A stretch of DNA of 64,000 nt from Halomonas colorata (GCF_014897985.1 NZ_JABUZA010000005.1:1-64000), one strand, 5' to 3'; counted from the stretch's first letter, positions 17,453-26,489 are shown. Made by a program: numbers and translations. Notes: generated from the letters alone by a model not told the origin.

Positions 17453-19066
17453 TCAGAGGCGGGTAAGAGAACTTGCCATCTCATCCAATTTTTTTGAAAG
17501 CGCTTGGTAGGACAGCTTGGGTCGATACTGGGCATCGTAAATCAACCCGTTACCATGCCCGCAATAGTTGTACCACTCGTTAAGCGATGACCAGCGATCA
17601 GTGAAGCCCCACATGGTAAATGAGTGTGCTCCCGCTTCGATGCATGCTTCCAGGTAGGTCGCGTACCACGCCGCTACCGCTTTCGGTGTGGTGGCGAAGA
17701 TCTGGTGCTGGTTGATATCCAACTCAGATACCCGTACCTCAATGCCAATGGCATGGAAGCGAGCGATCGCTGATGTCAAGTGCGTCTTGCTGACCGACGT
17801 ACTATCCGCATCCCAGGAGGCCTGGTACTCAGCATTCACGTCTTCGTGCATCTGCAAGCCAATGCCATGAATGGGCACGCCGGCGGTTTGCAACTCGACC
17901 ACGAGATTGAACAGGAAGTCCTGTTTGTCACCCGCTTCTTCACAGCCCCACTCGTTAATGAACAGCAATACGTCCGGATCCACTTCATGAGCTTTACGTA
18001 ATGCCCGTTCAATGTAGCCACGTCCTAATGCCTGGAACCAGACGGAATCACGGAGCTGGTCTGTCCAGTCCAGGAATGGCTCGTTGATCAAATCGAAAGA
18101 GACCATGCGGCCCTTATAGCGACCGAACAACATCTCGATATGCTCATCGAGGATCTCACCTACTTCGGTAGCGGTGATGGTCCCATCGAGCCAGCCATCC
18201 CACAGCCATTGCGGGGTCGCTTCGTTCCACGCCACCGTGTGACCATGCACGTCCATGCCATTACGTTCGGCGTAGTCGATCAGCTTATCCGACTCATAGA
18301 AGTCGTAGACCCCACGGGCAGGCTGGATGAACTGGAATTTCATGCAGTTCTCAGGGGTGATCTGGTTAAACTCATTGCCCAGAATCGTACGGTACTGCTC
18401 ATCGAACACCATCGGATAGGTGGACACCGCGGTACCCATGCGGAACTTACCGGCCTTATCACGCAAGGTGCCCGCTGTCTTAGGCACTCTACGCACAGGA
18501 GTCTCTTCCACGGTACCGGTAGTGGTGATCTCGGTGACAAGAAACGTCGCACCCACGTTCGCTTCATCCAGGCTTAGGTAAACCACCCCATCGTCAAACA
18601 GGCCCAGATCCGACTGACGGGTAACTTCCACACCGTTAGTCAGAAACACAAGCTCGGTGCCCTCACGCTTGAAGGTGTAAATCACATTGCTACCTACACT
18701 GGCAGCAGCATTACCCCCCTCGGTATTGTCAGGGTGGTACAGCGACCAGTAGCACCAGTCACCATTGACGATCTGGGCCTTGAAGGTACTCAGCGCGTAG
18801 TACCACTCATCCTGCACCATCGGGATAACCCCGTGGAACATGAAGTAAGTAGAGTTGGCGGCGGACAACGTAGCGGTGATATTGATCTCAAAGTCCCCCG
18901 CCATCTGAAAGCGCATCGCCAGGTTAAGAGATGGGTTGTGTACCGGTGCATCCTCAGAGTCAGGCAACGGCGATAGCTTACGGTCGAGGCCTTCAAACAG
19001 CACACCATTAGATTGCACGGTGGCCCCAGAAAAGCCTTCCCACAAAGTTAATGGAGAAGAAGTCAT
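17453..19066 (-). CDS. GH10 endo-1,4-beta-xylanase with an N-terminal beta domain
   Basis: 537-aa glycoside hydrolase of family 10 that should cut internal xylan bonds with retention. The catalytic domain spans about residues 205-530. Acid/base E329 lies in FDLINEPFLDW and the nucleophile E448 in VRVSELDIN; MDVHGHTVAWNEATPQWLW forms the substrate cleft. The first 190 residues look like a beta-sandwich or carbohydrate-binding domain (DWCYWSLYHPDN) that I cannot name. There is no signal peptide: a good ribosome site (GGAGGT) directly precedes MTSSPLTLWEGF. So the enzyme is either cytoplasmic, acting on imported oligomers, or exported another way. No other xylan genes are nearby. Confidence 0.9.
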   Translation of the reverse strand: MTSSPLTLWEGFSGATVQSNGVLFEGLDRKLSPLPDSEDAPVHNPSLNLAMRFQMAGDFEINITATLSAANSTYFMFHGVIPMVQDEWYYALSTFKAQIVNGDWCYWSLYHPDNTEGGNAAASVGSNVIYTFKREGTELVFLTNGVEVTRQSDLGLFDDGVVYLSLDEANVGATFLVTEITTTGTVEETPVRRVPKTAGTLRDKAGKFRMGTAVSTYPMVFDEQYRTILGNEFNQITPENCMKFQFIQPARGVYDFYESDKLIDYAERNGMDVHGHTVAWNEATPQWLWDGWLDGTITATEVGEILDEHIEMLFGRYKGRMVSFDLINEPFLDWTDQLRDSVWFQALGRGYIERALRKAHEVDPDVLLFINEWGCEEAGDKQDFLFNLVVELQTAGVPIHGIGLQMHEDVNAEYQASWDADSTSVSKTHLTSAIARFHAIGIEVRVSELDINQHQIFATTPKAVAAWYATYLEACIEAGAHSFTMWGFTDRWSSLNEWYNYCGHGNGLIYDAQYRPKLSYQALSKKLDEMASSLTRL

Positions 19067-19442
19067 GAGAATACCTCCAAAGAAATGAACCAGTGCGTAG
19101 TAGGTCGTATAACATTGAGACGCTAGGTGGCCTTGTGGCTCAATTCCGCTATCCTCCTTCCGCCATTACGATATTTCTTATCGTGATGCTCTTCAGCTTG
19201 ACCTTAATCTCGCCACATAAGCCGCCTGTATTGTTTAACAACAAACTTACAAATGCGTCTTCGGCCGGGTCTTCGCTAATAGCACTGCTTGATTCGCCCA
19301 TTGCTTTATACCACCGCGCAGTATCCTCGACACTCGCTATGTCTTTACCCTTGCAATGGAGGATAGCAAGGGCGACCAACAGTTCTAGACGTAGGCACTA
19401 TGTTTGATGGTTCGGTAGAGTGAGCAAACCTTAAGTTTCTTC
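19067..19442. other. 376-bp gap without a supported gene
   Basis: Lies between the xylanase and a LysR gene, both on the minus strand. Open frames of 104 aa (plus, 19093-19407) and 76 aa (minus, 19149-19379) exist, but neither has a ribosome site or a recognisable domain. The xylanase promoter must be in the left part. It may contain decayed island DNA. Confidence 0.5.
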
Positions 19443-20366
19443 CTAAACGGCATTCAGCTCCCTACGAACGAATTCTCGAAAGACACGCACTCGCGCCGGT
19501 GCCTTCTGACCATTCAGGCTGATCGCATAGAGTTGGCCTTCCGATAGACTCCAATCCGCCAGCACCGGTACCAGAGCTCTGGAGGCAACATGGGCCGCTG
19601 CCACCAAGTCGGGAATGGGGCCAATCCCGGCACCCGCTATCGCCAAGCGCAACACGCTGGCATAGTCACTGGTACGAATACTCGGGCGGATAACCACCTC
19701 GTGTGTGCGGCCTCGGCGATCGGTCAGCACCAATTGTGCGGCCCCCGTAAACTCACGTGAGATGACAAAATGATGCTCTGCAAGCGCGGCGGGTGTATCA
19801 CCTGACCATCCGTTCGCCTCGAGATAGTCGGGGGCGGCATAAAGTCCCACACGCAATTGAGCTACCGATGAGGCGCGGTAGACCATATCCGGCAGGTTTC
19901 CGTCTTGCGCTCTCAGTGCCAGGTCGATGCGATTGGCTGCAAGATCCAGCGGCGTATCTGTCAACAGAAGCTCAATGGTAATCTGGGGATGAAGTGCCCG
20001 GAATTTTGCCACTATGGGGGGCATCAACTCTATTCCGATATCCACCGGGGCTGTCACACGTAGATGCCCTTGGGGCACGTCTTGAGATTGACGTGCGTCT
20101 TCTGCAGCATCGTCCAGCCACGCCAGGGCTTCTCTCGCCTTGATATAAAAGGCGGTGCCTTCCTCGGTTGGAGAGACTGCCCGAGGAGCACGTGCCAACA
20201 AGGCCACGCCAAGCCGATGTTCCAGCCGTGATAGTCGACGACTGATACTTCCCTTGGTCTCGCCCAGCTGTCTTGCTGCGGCCGAGACCGTTCCAAACTC
20301 GGCGACCGCGCAGAACGCGCGAATGTCTTCTAATGCTCCGCCGATGGTTTCTGAATCATCAACCAT
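19443..20366 (-). CDS. LysR family transcriptional regulator of the island
   Basis: LysR-type regulator of 307 aa. The HTH (TVSAAARQLGETKGSISRRL) is followed by a CrgA-like effector domain (LRVTAPVDIGIELMPPIVAKF). I start at the ATG at 20366 because AGGAG precedes it; a GTG 30 nt upstream is possible. It is divergent from the third TonB receptor across 288 bp, so control of that receptor is the natural guess. A degraded copy of its first 25 codons lies at 24258-24333. Confidence 0.9.
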   Translation of the reverse strand: MVDDSETIGGALEDIRAFCAVAEFGTVSAAARQLGETKGSISRRLSRLEHRLGVALLARAPRAVSPTEEGTAFYIKAREALAWLDDAAEDARQSQDVPQGHLRVTAPVDIGIELMPPIVAKFRALHPQITIELLLTDTPLDLAANRIDLALRAQDGNLPDMVYRASSVAQLRVGLYAAPDYLEANGWSGDTPAALAEHHFVISREFTGAAQLVLTDRRGRTHEVVIRPSIRTSDYASVLRLAIAGAGIGPIPDLVAAAHVASRALVPVLADWSLSEGQLYAISLNGQKAPARVRVFREFVRRELNAV

Positions 20367-20654
20367 GAGATGCAACTCCTGAAGTATTACGTGCACGCGG
20401 AAACTAATGCATGTTGTGCGTTTTCGCTAGTGCGAATGCTTGAGGACCAATTGGCTGACATTGGCCGTCGAGTAATCTGTCGTGGTAACCAAAAAATAAC
20501 AAAACGCGAACGATTAACATTTATGTTGAAGATGAAAAAGCGATAGTGCTAATATTTGCCATCCGTCCGGTAGGTCGGGTTCTGTTCTTTTAAATCCAAT
20601 CCTAAAGAACAGCATCCGCTAACGCTTCCTCCCAGCTTTCTTAAAGGCATTGGC

Positions 20655-22826
20655 ATGAACGCACACTCTTCTCGTTTCAAACTGCATAGGATTGCATCAG
20701 CAATTGCTCTGGCAATGCTCACCATGGCGGCTTATGCACAATCTTCCGATGGGGTGGTCACCGAACTGCCCGCAGTGACCGTGACGGCAACGGCCAACGA
20801 GTTGGATGTTCGGGATGCCCCCGCCAGCGTGTCGATCATCACGGCCGAAGACATCAAAAAAATTCCCACGAACGACCTCAATGAAGTGCTGCGCCGCGTC
20901 CCTGGCCTATCCCAGGGCACAACGCCCGACGGCGGCACTAGCATCCAGATCCGTGGTCTGCCGCAGCGCTACACCTTGGTCCTGATCGATGGTCAGCGCA
21001 CTGGAAGTTCAAGCGAGACATTCGATCGCTACACGCGCAATGAACTCAACTGGGTTCCAGTAGAGTCCATCGAGCGCATCGAGGTGGTGCGCGGGCCGAT
21101 GTCCTCACTCTACGGTTCGGATGCAATGGGCGGTGTCATCAACATCATTACCAAAAAGACGGAAGACACGTGGGGAGGAAGCTTTGCTACGGGTGTGGTG
21201 GTCGATGAGGATTCGATTCGCGGTAATGACTACAACGGCAGCTTCTCTATTGGTGGTCCACTAGCCGACGGGCTGGCGTTACGCCTCAACGGCCAGCAGA
21301 CATACCAGCAGGCCGACAGCGGCCTGCCGGATAGCGCCGATGGCGCCTTCCGCTGGGGAGGCGGCCGTGAAGGCAGCAAGCGACGCTCATTTGGAGGGCG
21401 CTTGGACTGGGACATCAACCCCGATCACCAGCTCTCCTTCGACTACCAGCATGGCGAGTGGCGTACGCTGCCAGCGCCGGAAGGCGACGCTAGCAATCCA
21501 GGTGGATTTTCAACATCCACCTTTACACGCGGGCCAGCAAAGATGGAGCGCGAAAACGTCGGCCTGAGCTATGCTGGCCGACACGATTTCGGTACGTCCA
21601 AACTTTCCGTCAACCAGGTCGAATACAGGAATGACACCACTGCACCGATTATCCGTGACGGTCAGTTGGTTGAAAAGGATCCGCCCGATCAGCGCGACCC
21701 CTATGTGGCCTATGACACGCAGGCAGTGGCGAAAGATCTGGTCGTGGATGGAAGTCTATCCATGCCCGTTACGTTCGGGATGGACCAGTTTCTGACGGTC
21801 GGTGGACAATGGAAGCGCTCCGAACTGGATAACCCTAATTCCGTGGGGGCGCTACCTAACGCCGATGGCGTCGTCGGCCTGTCGCACAAACAGGTCAACG
21901 CCTCCGCGCTTTTCGCTGAAGACGAGATCTTCCTGAGCGACAGCTTGAGCCTGACCTTGGGTCTGCGGGTGGACCAACACGACGAACATGGAACTCACGT
22001 CAGTCCGCGTAGTTACCTGGTCTATCACCCGACCAGCGAATGGACAATTCGAGGCGGTTATTCCGAGGGCTTTCGTGCGCCTACGCTGCGGGAATCGAAT
22101 CCGAACTTCGTCAGCGAGTCGCGGGGAGCCGGCTGCGCGGATGGCTATCAGGGTGGTGGTTGCTATACACGCGGCAACGCCAATCTAAATCCAGAGACTA
22201 CGCAAAGCTGGGAGTTAGGCACTAGCTGGGAGCGCAATACTTGGCAGGGCGGGCTGACTTTCTTCAACACCGACTTCGATGACAAGATCCATGTGCGTGG
22301 TCTGGGCTACCTGGGCGGGGCGGGCTACTGGCAAGAGTATGTGAACATCGCCGAAGCCGAAACCCGTGGCTTTGAGGCCAACTTCACCGTGCCACTGGTT
22401 GAGCATTCCTCCATCCCCGGGCTCCAGAGTGTGATGTGGAATACCAATATCACTCATATGTTGAAGGCCGAGAATAAGGCGACAGGTGAACCACTGAGTG
22501 CGGTGCCAAAATGGGCCGCCAGCTCCGGACTCGACTGGCAGATCACGGATGCACTGGGCGCAACACTGCAAGCCGAGTTTGTAGGCAAGCAGGTACATCT
22601 CGACTGGCGCAATGCTAACAACGCGGATCGCTTCGGTGATCAACGTATCCAGAACAGCTATACCATCTATGACCTAGGTCTGAACTACCAGATCAACCAG
22701 CGGGTGCGCGTTAATGCCGGTGTTCGCAACCTGTTCGATCACAACCCCAATGGTGACGTGGACAGTGGGAATAATTTTTACACACCAGGGCGTCGTTACT
22801 TCACAACACTGACTGCCAGTTTCTGA
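20655..22826 (+). CDS. TonB-dependent receptor of the island (FepA/CirA-like)
   Basis: 723-aa outer-membrane TonB-dependent receptor. Signal peptide at about residues 1-29, TonB-box-like LPAVTVTATANELDV, a plug with DAPASVSIITAEDI, IQIRGLPQRYTLVLIDGQR, ERIEVVRGPMSSLYGSDAMG and VINIITKKT, and a barrel ending in F. It belongs to the same broad catecholate-receptor group as the two receptors at 6.4-11.1 kb but is clearly more distant. I found no convincing Fur box in its 288-bp upstream region; the divergent LysR may be the regulator instead. A terminator and a DUF2218 gene follow. Confidence 0.93.
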   Translation: MNAHSSRFKLHRIASAIALAMLTMAAYAQSSDGVVTELPAVTVTATANELDVRDAPASVSIITAEDIKKIPTNDLNEVLRRVPGLSQGTTPDGGTSIQIRGLPQRYTLVLIDGQRTGSSSETFDRYTRNELNWVPVESIERIEVVRGPMSSLYGSDAMGGVINIITKKTEDTWGGSFATGVVVDEDSIRGNDYNGSFSIGGPLADGLALRLNGQQTYQQADSGLPDSADGAFRWGGGREGSKRRSFGGRLDWDINPDHQLSFDYQHGEWRTLPAPEGDASNPGGFSTSTFTRGPAKMERENVGLSYAGRHDFGTSKLSVNQVEYRNDTTAPIIRDGQLVEKDPPDQRDPYVAYDTQAVAKDLVVDGSLSMPVTFGMDQFLTVGGQWKRSELDNPNSVGALPNADGVVGLSHKQVNASALFAEDEIFLSDSLSLTLGLRVDQHDEHGTHVSPRSYLVYHPTSEWTIRGGYSEGFRAPTLRESNPNFVSESRGAGCADGYQGGGCYTRGNANLNPETTQSWELGTSWERNTWQGGLTFFNTDFDDKIHVRGLGYLGGAGYWQEYVNIAEAETRGFEANFTVPLVEHSSIPGLQSVMWNTNITHMLKAENKATGEPLSAVPKWAASSGLDWQITDALGATLQAEFVGKQVHLDWRNANNADRFGDQRIQNSYTIYDLGLNYQINQRVRVNAGVRNLFDHNPNGDVDSGNNFYTPGRRYFTTLTASF

Positions 22827-22853
22827 CGCCCCTACACCATGATGGAAGATTTT

Positions 22854-22889
22854 CTGCACCTTTCCATGCGTATGGTGCGGGTTTTTTTT
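22854..22889 (+). terminator. Rho-independent terminator after the island receptor
   Basis: CTGCACC pairs with GGTGCGG (one G-T pair), with a small inner CCAT/ATGG pairing in the loop, then eight T. It separates the receptor from the DUF2218 gene. Confidence 0.75.
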
Positions 22890-22915
22890 CTACTACTTTT
22901 TTGATCGGAGACTTC

Positions 22916-23200
22916 ATGATCCAGACCCGAACAACGCTTGAAACACCGAATGCCAGTCGCTACATCACCCGGCTATGTAAGCACTGGGGGCACAAATTTT
23001 CTGTGGATTTCGATGCACAGCGCGGACACATCGACTTCGGCGGCTCATCGTGCGAATTACAGGCGGAGGACATGGTGTTGCACGTCTCGGTGTTCGCGCC
23101 TGAGGCCGAACTGGATGAGATGGAGAACGTGGTCGCGGAGCATATCCAGCGCTTCGCGCCACGCGGCGAAGAGCTGCAATTCGCATGGGAGCGTATCTAG
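22916..23200 (+). CDS. DUF2218 family protein
   Basis: 94-aa cytoplasmic protein matching the DUF2218 pattern: TPNASRYITRLCKHWGHKF, then VDFDAQRGHIDFGGSSCEL. The start is the ATG at 22916, preceded by GGAG at a good distance; an ATG 15 nt upstream has no such site. Members are commonly found beside siderophore receptors and siderophore-iron reductase or transport genes, which fits its place here, but their biochemical role is unknown. It follows the receptor terminator closely, so it may depend on read-through. Confidence 0.85.
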   Translation: MIQTRTTLETPNASRYITRLCKHWGHKFSVDFDAQRGHIDFGGSSCELQAEDMVLHVSVFAPEAELDEMENVVAEHIQRFAPRGEELQFAWERI

Positions 23201-23338
23201 TACCGATATCGAACCCAATGAAGAGGAAGCAGGATCGTGAGTGCGCGTAGGATAGGTTCTGATCGTGGCAGCGATCCTGGTAGAAATTGCGGAGAAACGC
23301 GGGTCCTTTGCTCACCGTGCAACAGCGCAGCGTCGTCC

Positions 23339-23470
23339 ATGCGCAATGACCGAATGGCAGTACAAGGGACGCCTGACGAAGTCATCCACTCGGATGCTCT
23401 ACGATCTATCCATGATATGGCGATTGACGTATCTAACCGCGATGATCGGCGCGTCGCCCATTACTACTGA
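23339..23470 (+). pseudogene. C-terminal relic of a siderophore ABC ATPase
   Basis: The frame reads MRNDRMAVQGTPDEVIHSD then ALRSIHDMAIDV and a tail ending VAHYY before a stop at 23470. This matches the last 40 or so residues of YclP/CeuD/VctC-type ferric-siderophore ATPases (pattern: MxxGxxxxxGTPxEV, then IYDMxIxV, then YY). Everything upstream (Walker A, signature, Walker B) is missing or unrecognisable. So the island once carried an ABC importer next to its receptor. Confidence 0.6.
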
Positions 23471-23504
23471 TCCAATCGTAGTAATAAGTCGGCTGACTCA
23501 CAGA

Positions 23505-24113
23505 TTAGTTATCTGCGTTGCCATCAGAGGGCGACGCGATAGCCGCTTCAAAGACTGCCCAGGTGGATTCGAGGCGTCTTTGATACTTCTTCGCACCGCC
23601 AAAAAGCAGTTCACTTTGCAGGCTGTCGATCATGCTCATGCAGGTCATCGCTAGTACATCGGCACTCAGCTGGCTGGCATTTGGGACGAGCGGCGACGCT
23701 TGCAGCGCATTCTTGAGGATGCGCTCAAGATCATCCATGAAAATGTGCATCGGATCCATGACCATATCGTACAAATGCACCGGAGGTGCGAGAAGAATCC
23801 GTACCCAGAACTGAACCCTATAAGAGCTATTGAATCGCTCTTCAATACCTTGTAGATACGCCAGGAGTTGCTGTTTCATATCGTCCCCACCGCGCAGCGT
23901 GCTTTTGGCGTACTCCTGCTCGGCCTCGATGACCAAAGGAATAAGACTAAGAAACAGTTCCTCTTTATTACGAAAATGCGCGTATACGGAAGGTTTCTTG
24001 ATGCCAACGTCCGCCGCAATCTCGTTCATTGAGGTCGCATCGAACCCCTGTTTGGCAAATCGCGCAAGCGCGGCATCTTGTAATCGTGATGCGGTCAGCG
24101 TCGTCAAATCCAA
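23505..24113 (-). CDS. TetR/AcrR family transcriptional regulator
   Basis: 202-aa TetR-type repressor. The HTH lies in residues 8-55 (FDATSMNEIAADVGIKKPSV, YAHFRNKEELF). The remaining helices form an unassigned ligand domain with a TetR_C-like end. The start appears to be a TTG at 24113 with only a weak ribosome site, because no ATG precedes the HTH; the true start is therefore uncertain. It faces away from the aldo-keto reductase/SDR operon, with 633 bp of decayed genes between them, and may still regulate those enzymes. Confidence 0.87.
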   Translation of the reverse strand: MDLTTLTASRLQDAALARFAKQGFDATSMNEIAADVGIKKPSVYAHFRNKEELFLSLIPLVIEAEQEYAKSTLRGGDDMKQQLLAYLQGIEERFNSSYRVQFWVRILLAPPVHLYDMVMDPMHIFMDDLERILKNALQASPLVPNASQLSADVLAMTCMSMIDSLQSELLFGGAKKYQRRLESTWAVFEAAIASPSDGNADN

Positions 24114-24257
24114 TCCAACTCGTATCCGTTATGGGGGGCCACACTCACCTCCTTATTCAAGGGGCCAAAGCGATGATGTGGGACAGCCAGCCTAGTATAT
24201 TGTAAAACCTCTCGCCAAGGCGAGGTGGCACGGCTTCTCTCGCTGCGCCCACATCTT

Positions 24258-24333
24258 GCCGCATTCAGCGTCCGCACAAGAATACACGAATGCCTGCAAG
24301 CGCTCCGTCAATGGTTTCCATTTCATCAACCAT
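24258..24333 (-). pseudogene. N-terminal relic of a LysR gene
   Basis: Minus-strand frame MVDEMETIDGALAGIRVF parallels the start of the LysR protein at 19443-20366 (MVDDSETIGGALEDIRAF). After a one-base shift it continues CADAECG against CAVAEFG. Beyond that no similarity is visible. It is therefore a truncated copy of, or close relative to, the island LysR gene, about 4 kb away. Confidence 0.65.
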
Positions 24334-24476
24334 CAGTTCCATTTCTGGCGTCTTACATCCATATGGAAACTACTTCACACTATTCACATGGCCTAGTCAA
24401 CGTGCTTGGGTGATGGTCGGTATGGCCCAGCCGCTATCTAGTTTTTGGGAGAGCGTTATGCCAGGTCTTATCAACG

Positions 24477-24750
24477 GATAATGGCGCCTTCAAGTGCAAT
24501 ATTCGCCGCATCGAAGGCTACCCGCACTTGGCGAACTATCTACGCGAGCTATCTGCGCGAACTCTATCAGTGGGCGGGGATGAGCGAGACGGTCAATCTC
24601 GAACATACCAAAATCGGTTACTACACTAATACCGCCCTCAACCCGACACTTGTCGTGCCGCTGGGCCCTGAACTGGACCTTGAGCGAGCGCATGATCGAG
24701 ATAATCTGCCCGGAAAAGGGATATATAAACGCACAGGAGCGGCTGGATGA
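24477..24750 (+). pseudogene. C-terminal relic of glutathionyl-hydroquinone reductase (YqjG/Xi-class GST)
   Basis: The frame DNGAFKCNIRRIEGYPHLAN then YLREL, with a shift to ELYQWAGMSETVNLEHTK, IGYYTNTALNPT and VPLGPELDL, matches the C-terminal third of YqjG/ECM4-type Xi-class GSTs. The shift is caused by a 13-bp imperfect duplication (CTATCTACGCGAG, CTATCTGCGCGAA). The N-terminal two thirds, including the catalytic Cys region, are gone. The frame ends at a TGA that overlaps the ATG of the aldo-keto reductase, so the two genes were once translationally coupled. Confidence 0.7.
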
Positions 24751-25553
24751 ATACCTTACTTCCCCCGATTGGCTTTGGTCTTGATGAGCTAGACGATCAA
24801 CAAGTCGCACACCTGATTCCTGCCGCCTGGCAGGCAGGTTTTCGTGCCTTCGATACGGCCCAGCTTTACGGCAACGAGGCCGCGCTCGGCCGTACCCTGC
24901 GCGACATCGGCATGGATCGCGATGCGGTGTTCGTCACCACCAAGGTGATGAATAGCAATTTCTCTGAAGCGCGTTTTCTGCCTTCGATTCAGGAAAGCCT
25001 CGCAAGGCTCGAACTGGATACGGTCGATCTGCTGTTGGTACATTGGCCCGGTCATGGCATGCCGATCGAGCGCCAAATTGAGCTATTGAATGAAGCCCGC
25101 GCACGCGGTTGGACGCGCCATATCGGCGTCAGCAACTATAATGCCACTCAGCTTGCTCGCGCAGCCGAGATAAGCGAAGCACCGATTGCCACAAACCAGG
25201 TCGAGATCCACCCCTATCTTGATCAATCTACGCTTCGCCAGCAGGCACATAAGCTTGGCGTGCCGCTGACTGGGTTCTTCGTGATGGCGATGGGGGCGGT
25301 GCCGCGTGATCCGATACTGGCCCGGATTGGCGCGGCACATGGCAAAAACGCGGCACAAGTGGTCCTGAGGTGGGCGCATCAAAAGGGTGATGTGCCCCTT
25401 ACCCGTACCACCAAGCCCACGCGCATCGCGGAGAATATCGCCATCTTCGATTTTTCCCTGTCACCCGATGAGATGGCGATGATTGATGGCTTAGCGCACA
25501 CGGAAGGCCGCATCCTTAGTCCGGGCAATCTTGCCCCTACGTGGGACCAGTAA
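24747..25553 (+). CDS. Aldo-keto reductase (2,5-diketo-gluconate reductase-like)
   Basis: 268-aa NADPH-dependent oxidoreductase of the AKR fold, nearest in layout to DkgA/DkgB. The catalytic tetrad is visible as D36, Y41 (FDTAQLYGNE), K66 (VTTKV) and H99 (LVHWPG). GVSNYNATQL and the C-terminal RTTKPTRIAENI cofactor motif are also present. The ATG overlaps the stop of the glutathionyl-hydroquinone reductase relic. An SDR follows after 38 bp, probably in the same operon. The presence of a quinone-detoxification relic upstream suggests reduction of reactive carbonyls or quinones, but the substrate is not known. Confidence 0.9.
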   Translation: MNTLLPPIGFGLDELDDQQVAHLIPAAWQAGFRAFDTAQLYGNEAALGRTLRDIGMDRDAVFVTTKVMNSNFSEARFLPSIQESLARLELDTVDLLLVHWPGHGMPIERQIELLNEARARGWTRHIGVSNYNATQLARAAEISEAPIATNQVEIHPYLDQSTLRQQAHKLGVPLTGFFVMAMGAVPRDPILARIGAAHGKNAAQVVLRWAHQKGDVPLTRTTKPTRIAENIAIFDFSLSPDEMAMIDGLAHTEGRILSPGNLAPTWDQ

Positions 25554-25591
25554 CATCAGCCTCATATAAAGACGAAATAAGGAAAGCGTTC

Positions 25592-26386
25592 ATGCAGATC
25601 GACTTGAAAGGAAAGCGCGCCATTGTCACCGGATCGACCGCCGGAATCGGCTTTGCCATTGCCGAGGGGCTAGCGCGTGCCGGCGCCAAGGTGGTAGTCA
25701 CGGGGCGTAAGCAGAATACCGTGGATAGGGCCGTCGAGAGCATCGGCAAGGCAGTGCCCGGGGCGCGCCTATCGGGCGTTGCCGCCGATTTTGCTAATGC
25801 CGAGGGTTCGCAGACGCTGATTGCTGCCGTACCCGATGCGGACATCCTGATCAACAATTTAGGCATCTACGGTGGCTGCTCCTTTTTTGACATTGACGAC
25901 GCTGCCTGGGAGGAAATCTTTCAGGTGAACGTCATGAGCGGCGTGCGTCTGGCGCGCCACTATGCCAGAGGTATGCAAGAACGTGGCTGGGGTCGTATCC
26001 AGTTCATTTCCAGCGAGTCGGCACTCAATATCCCCGCAGAGATGGTGCATTACGGCGTCAGCAAGGCAGCTATGCAAGGCGTCTCCCGCGGGCTGGCCAA
26101 GGTGCTGGCCGGAAGCGGTGTGACCGTCAACACCATCTTACCCGGACCGACTCGCACGGAAGGGGCCCAGGCGATGTTGGCGAAGCTTGCTGAAGAGCGT
26201 GGTGTCTCGACCGATGAGGCGGAGATTCTGTTTCTTAACGAGAACCGTCCCTCGACGTTGCTCAAGCGCTTCGCGACGCCGGAGGAGGTGGCTAACCTCT
26301 GCGTCTACACAGCCTCGCCCCAGGCCAGCGCCACAACCGGAGCGGCGCTTCGTGTCGAGGGCGGCATCGTCGAAAGCATTGCCTGA
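25592..26386 (+). CDS. Short-chain dehydrogenase/reductase (SDR)
   Basis: 264-aa classical SDR. Cofactor motif TGSTAGIG (13-20), structural NNLG (88-91), and the catalytic Ser (FISSESA, about S141), Y154 and K158 (HYGVSK). The ATG at 25592 is preceded by AAGGAAA; an in-frame start 51 nt upstream lacks a ribosome site. R39 in VVVTGRKQ suggests NADP(H) preference. Likely an operon partner of the aldo-keto reductase. Substrate unknown; C-terminal TPEEVANLCVYTAS is the usual SDR end. Confidence 0.92.
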   Translation: MQIDLKGKRAIVTGSTAGIGFAIAEGLARAGAKVVVTGRKQNTVDRAVESIGKAVPGARLSGVAADFANAEGSQTLIAAVPDADILINNLGIYGGCSFFDIDDAAWEEIFQVNVMSGVRLARHYARGMQERGWGRIQFISSESALNIPAEMVHYGVSKAAMQGVSRGLAKVLAGSGVTVNTILPGPTRTEGAQAMLAKLAEERGVSTDEAEILFLNENRPSTLLKRFATPEEVANLCVYTASPQASATTGAALRVEGGIVESIA

Positions 26387-26413
26387 TTAGCTGACCGGCG
26401 CCGAATAGCAAGC

Positions 26414-26489
26414 GGGGGAGCACTGGATTGGACAAGACGACATTCAGGCCGGGACCATCTCCGTGCGGCGCCGCCTGTCCAGCTCCCCC
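26414..26489. repeat. Long-loop inverted repeat near the right island edge
   Basis: GGGGGAGC at 26414-26421 is complementary to GCTCCCCC at 26482-26489, with CTGGA/TCCA flanks extending the match. The loop is 60 nt. It lies between the SDR stop and the tRNA relic. It could be a terminator-like structure or a recombination-related feature; no function can be assigned. Confidence 0.4.

Noticed and set aside
19093-19407. 104-aa hypothetical gene
   Set aside because: No ribosome site, no recognisable domain, and it overlaps another equally unsupported frame on the other strand.
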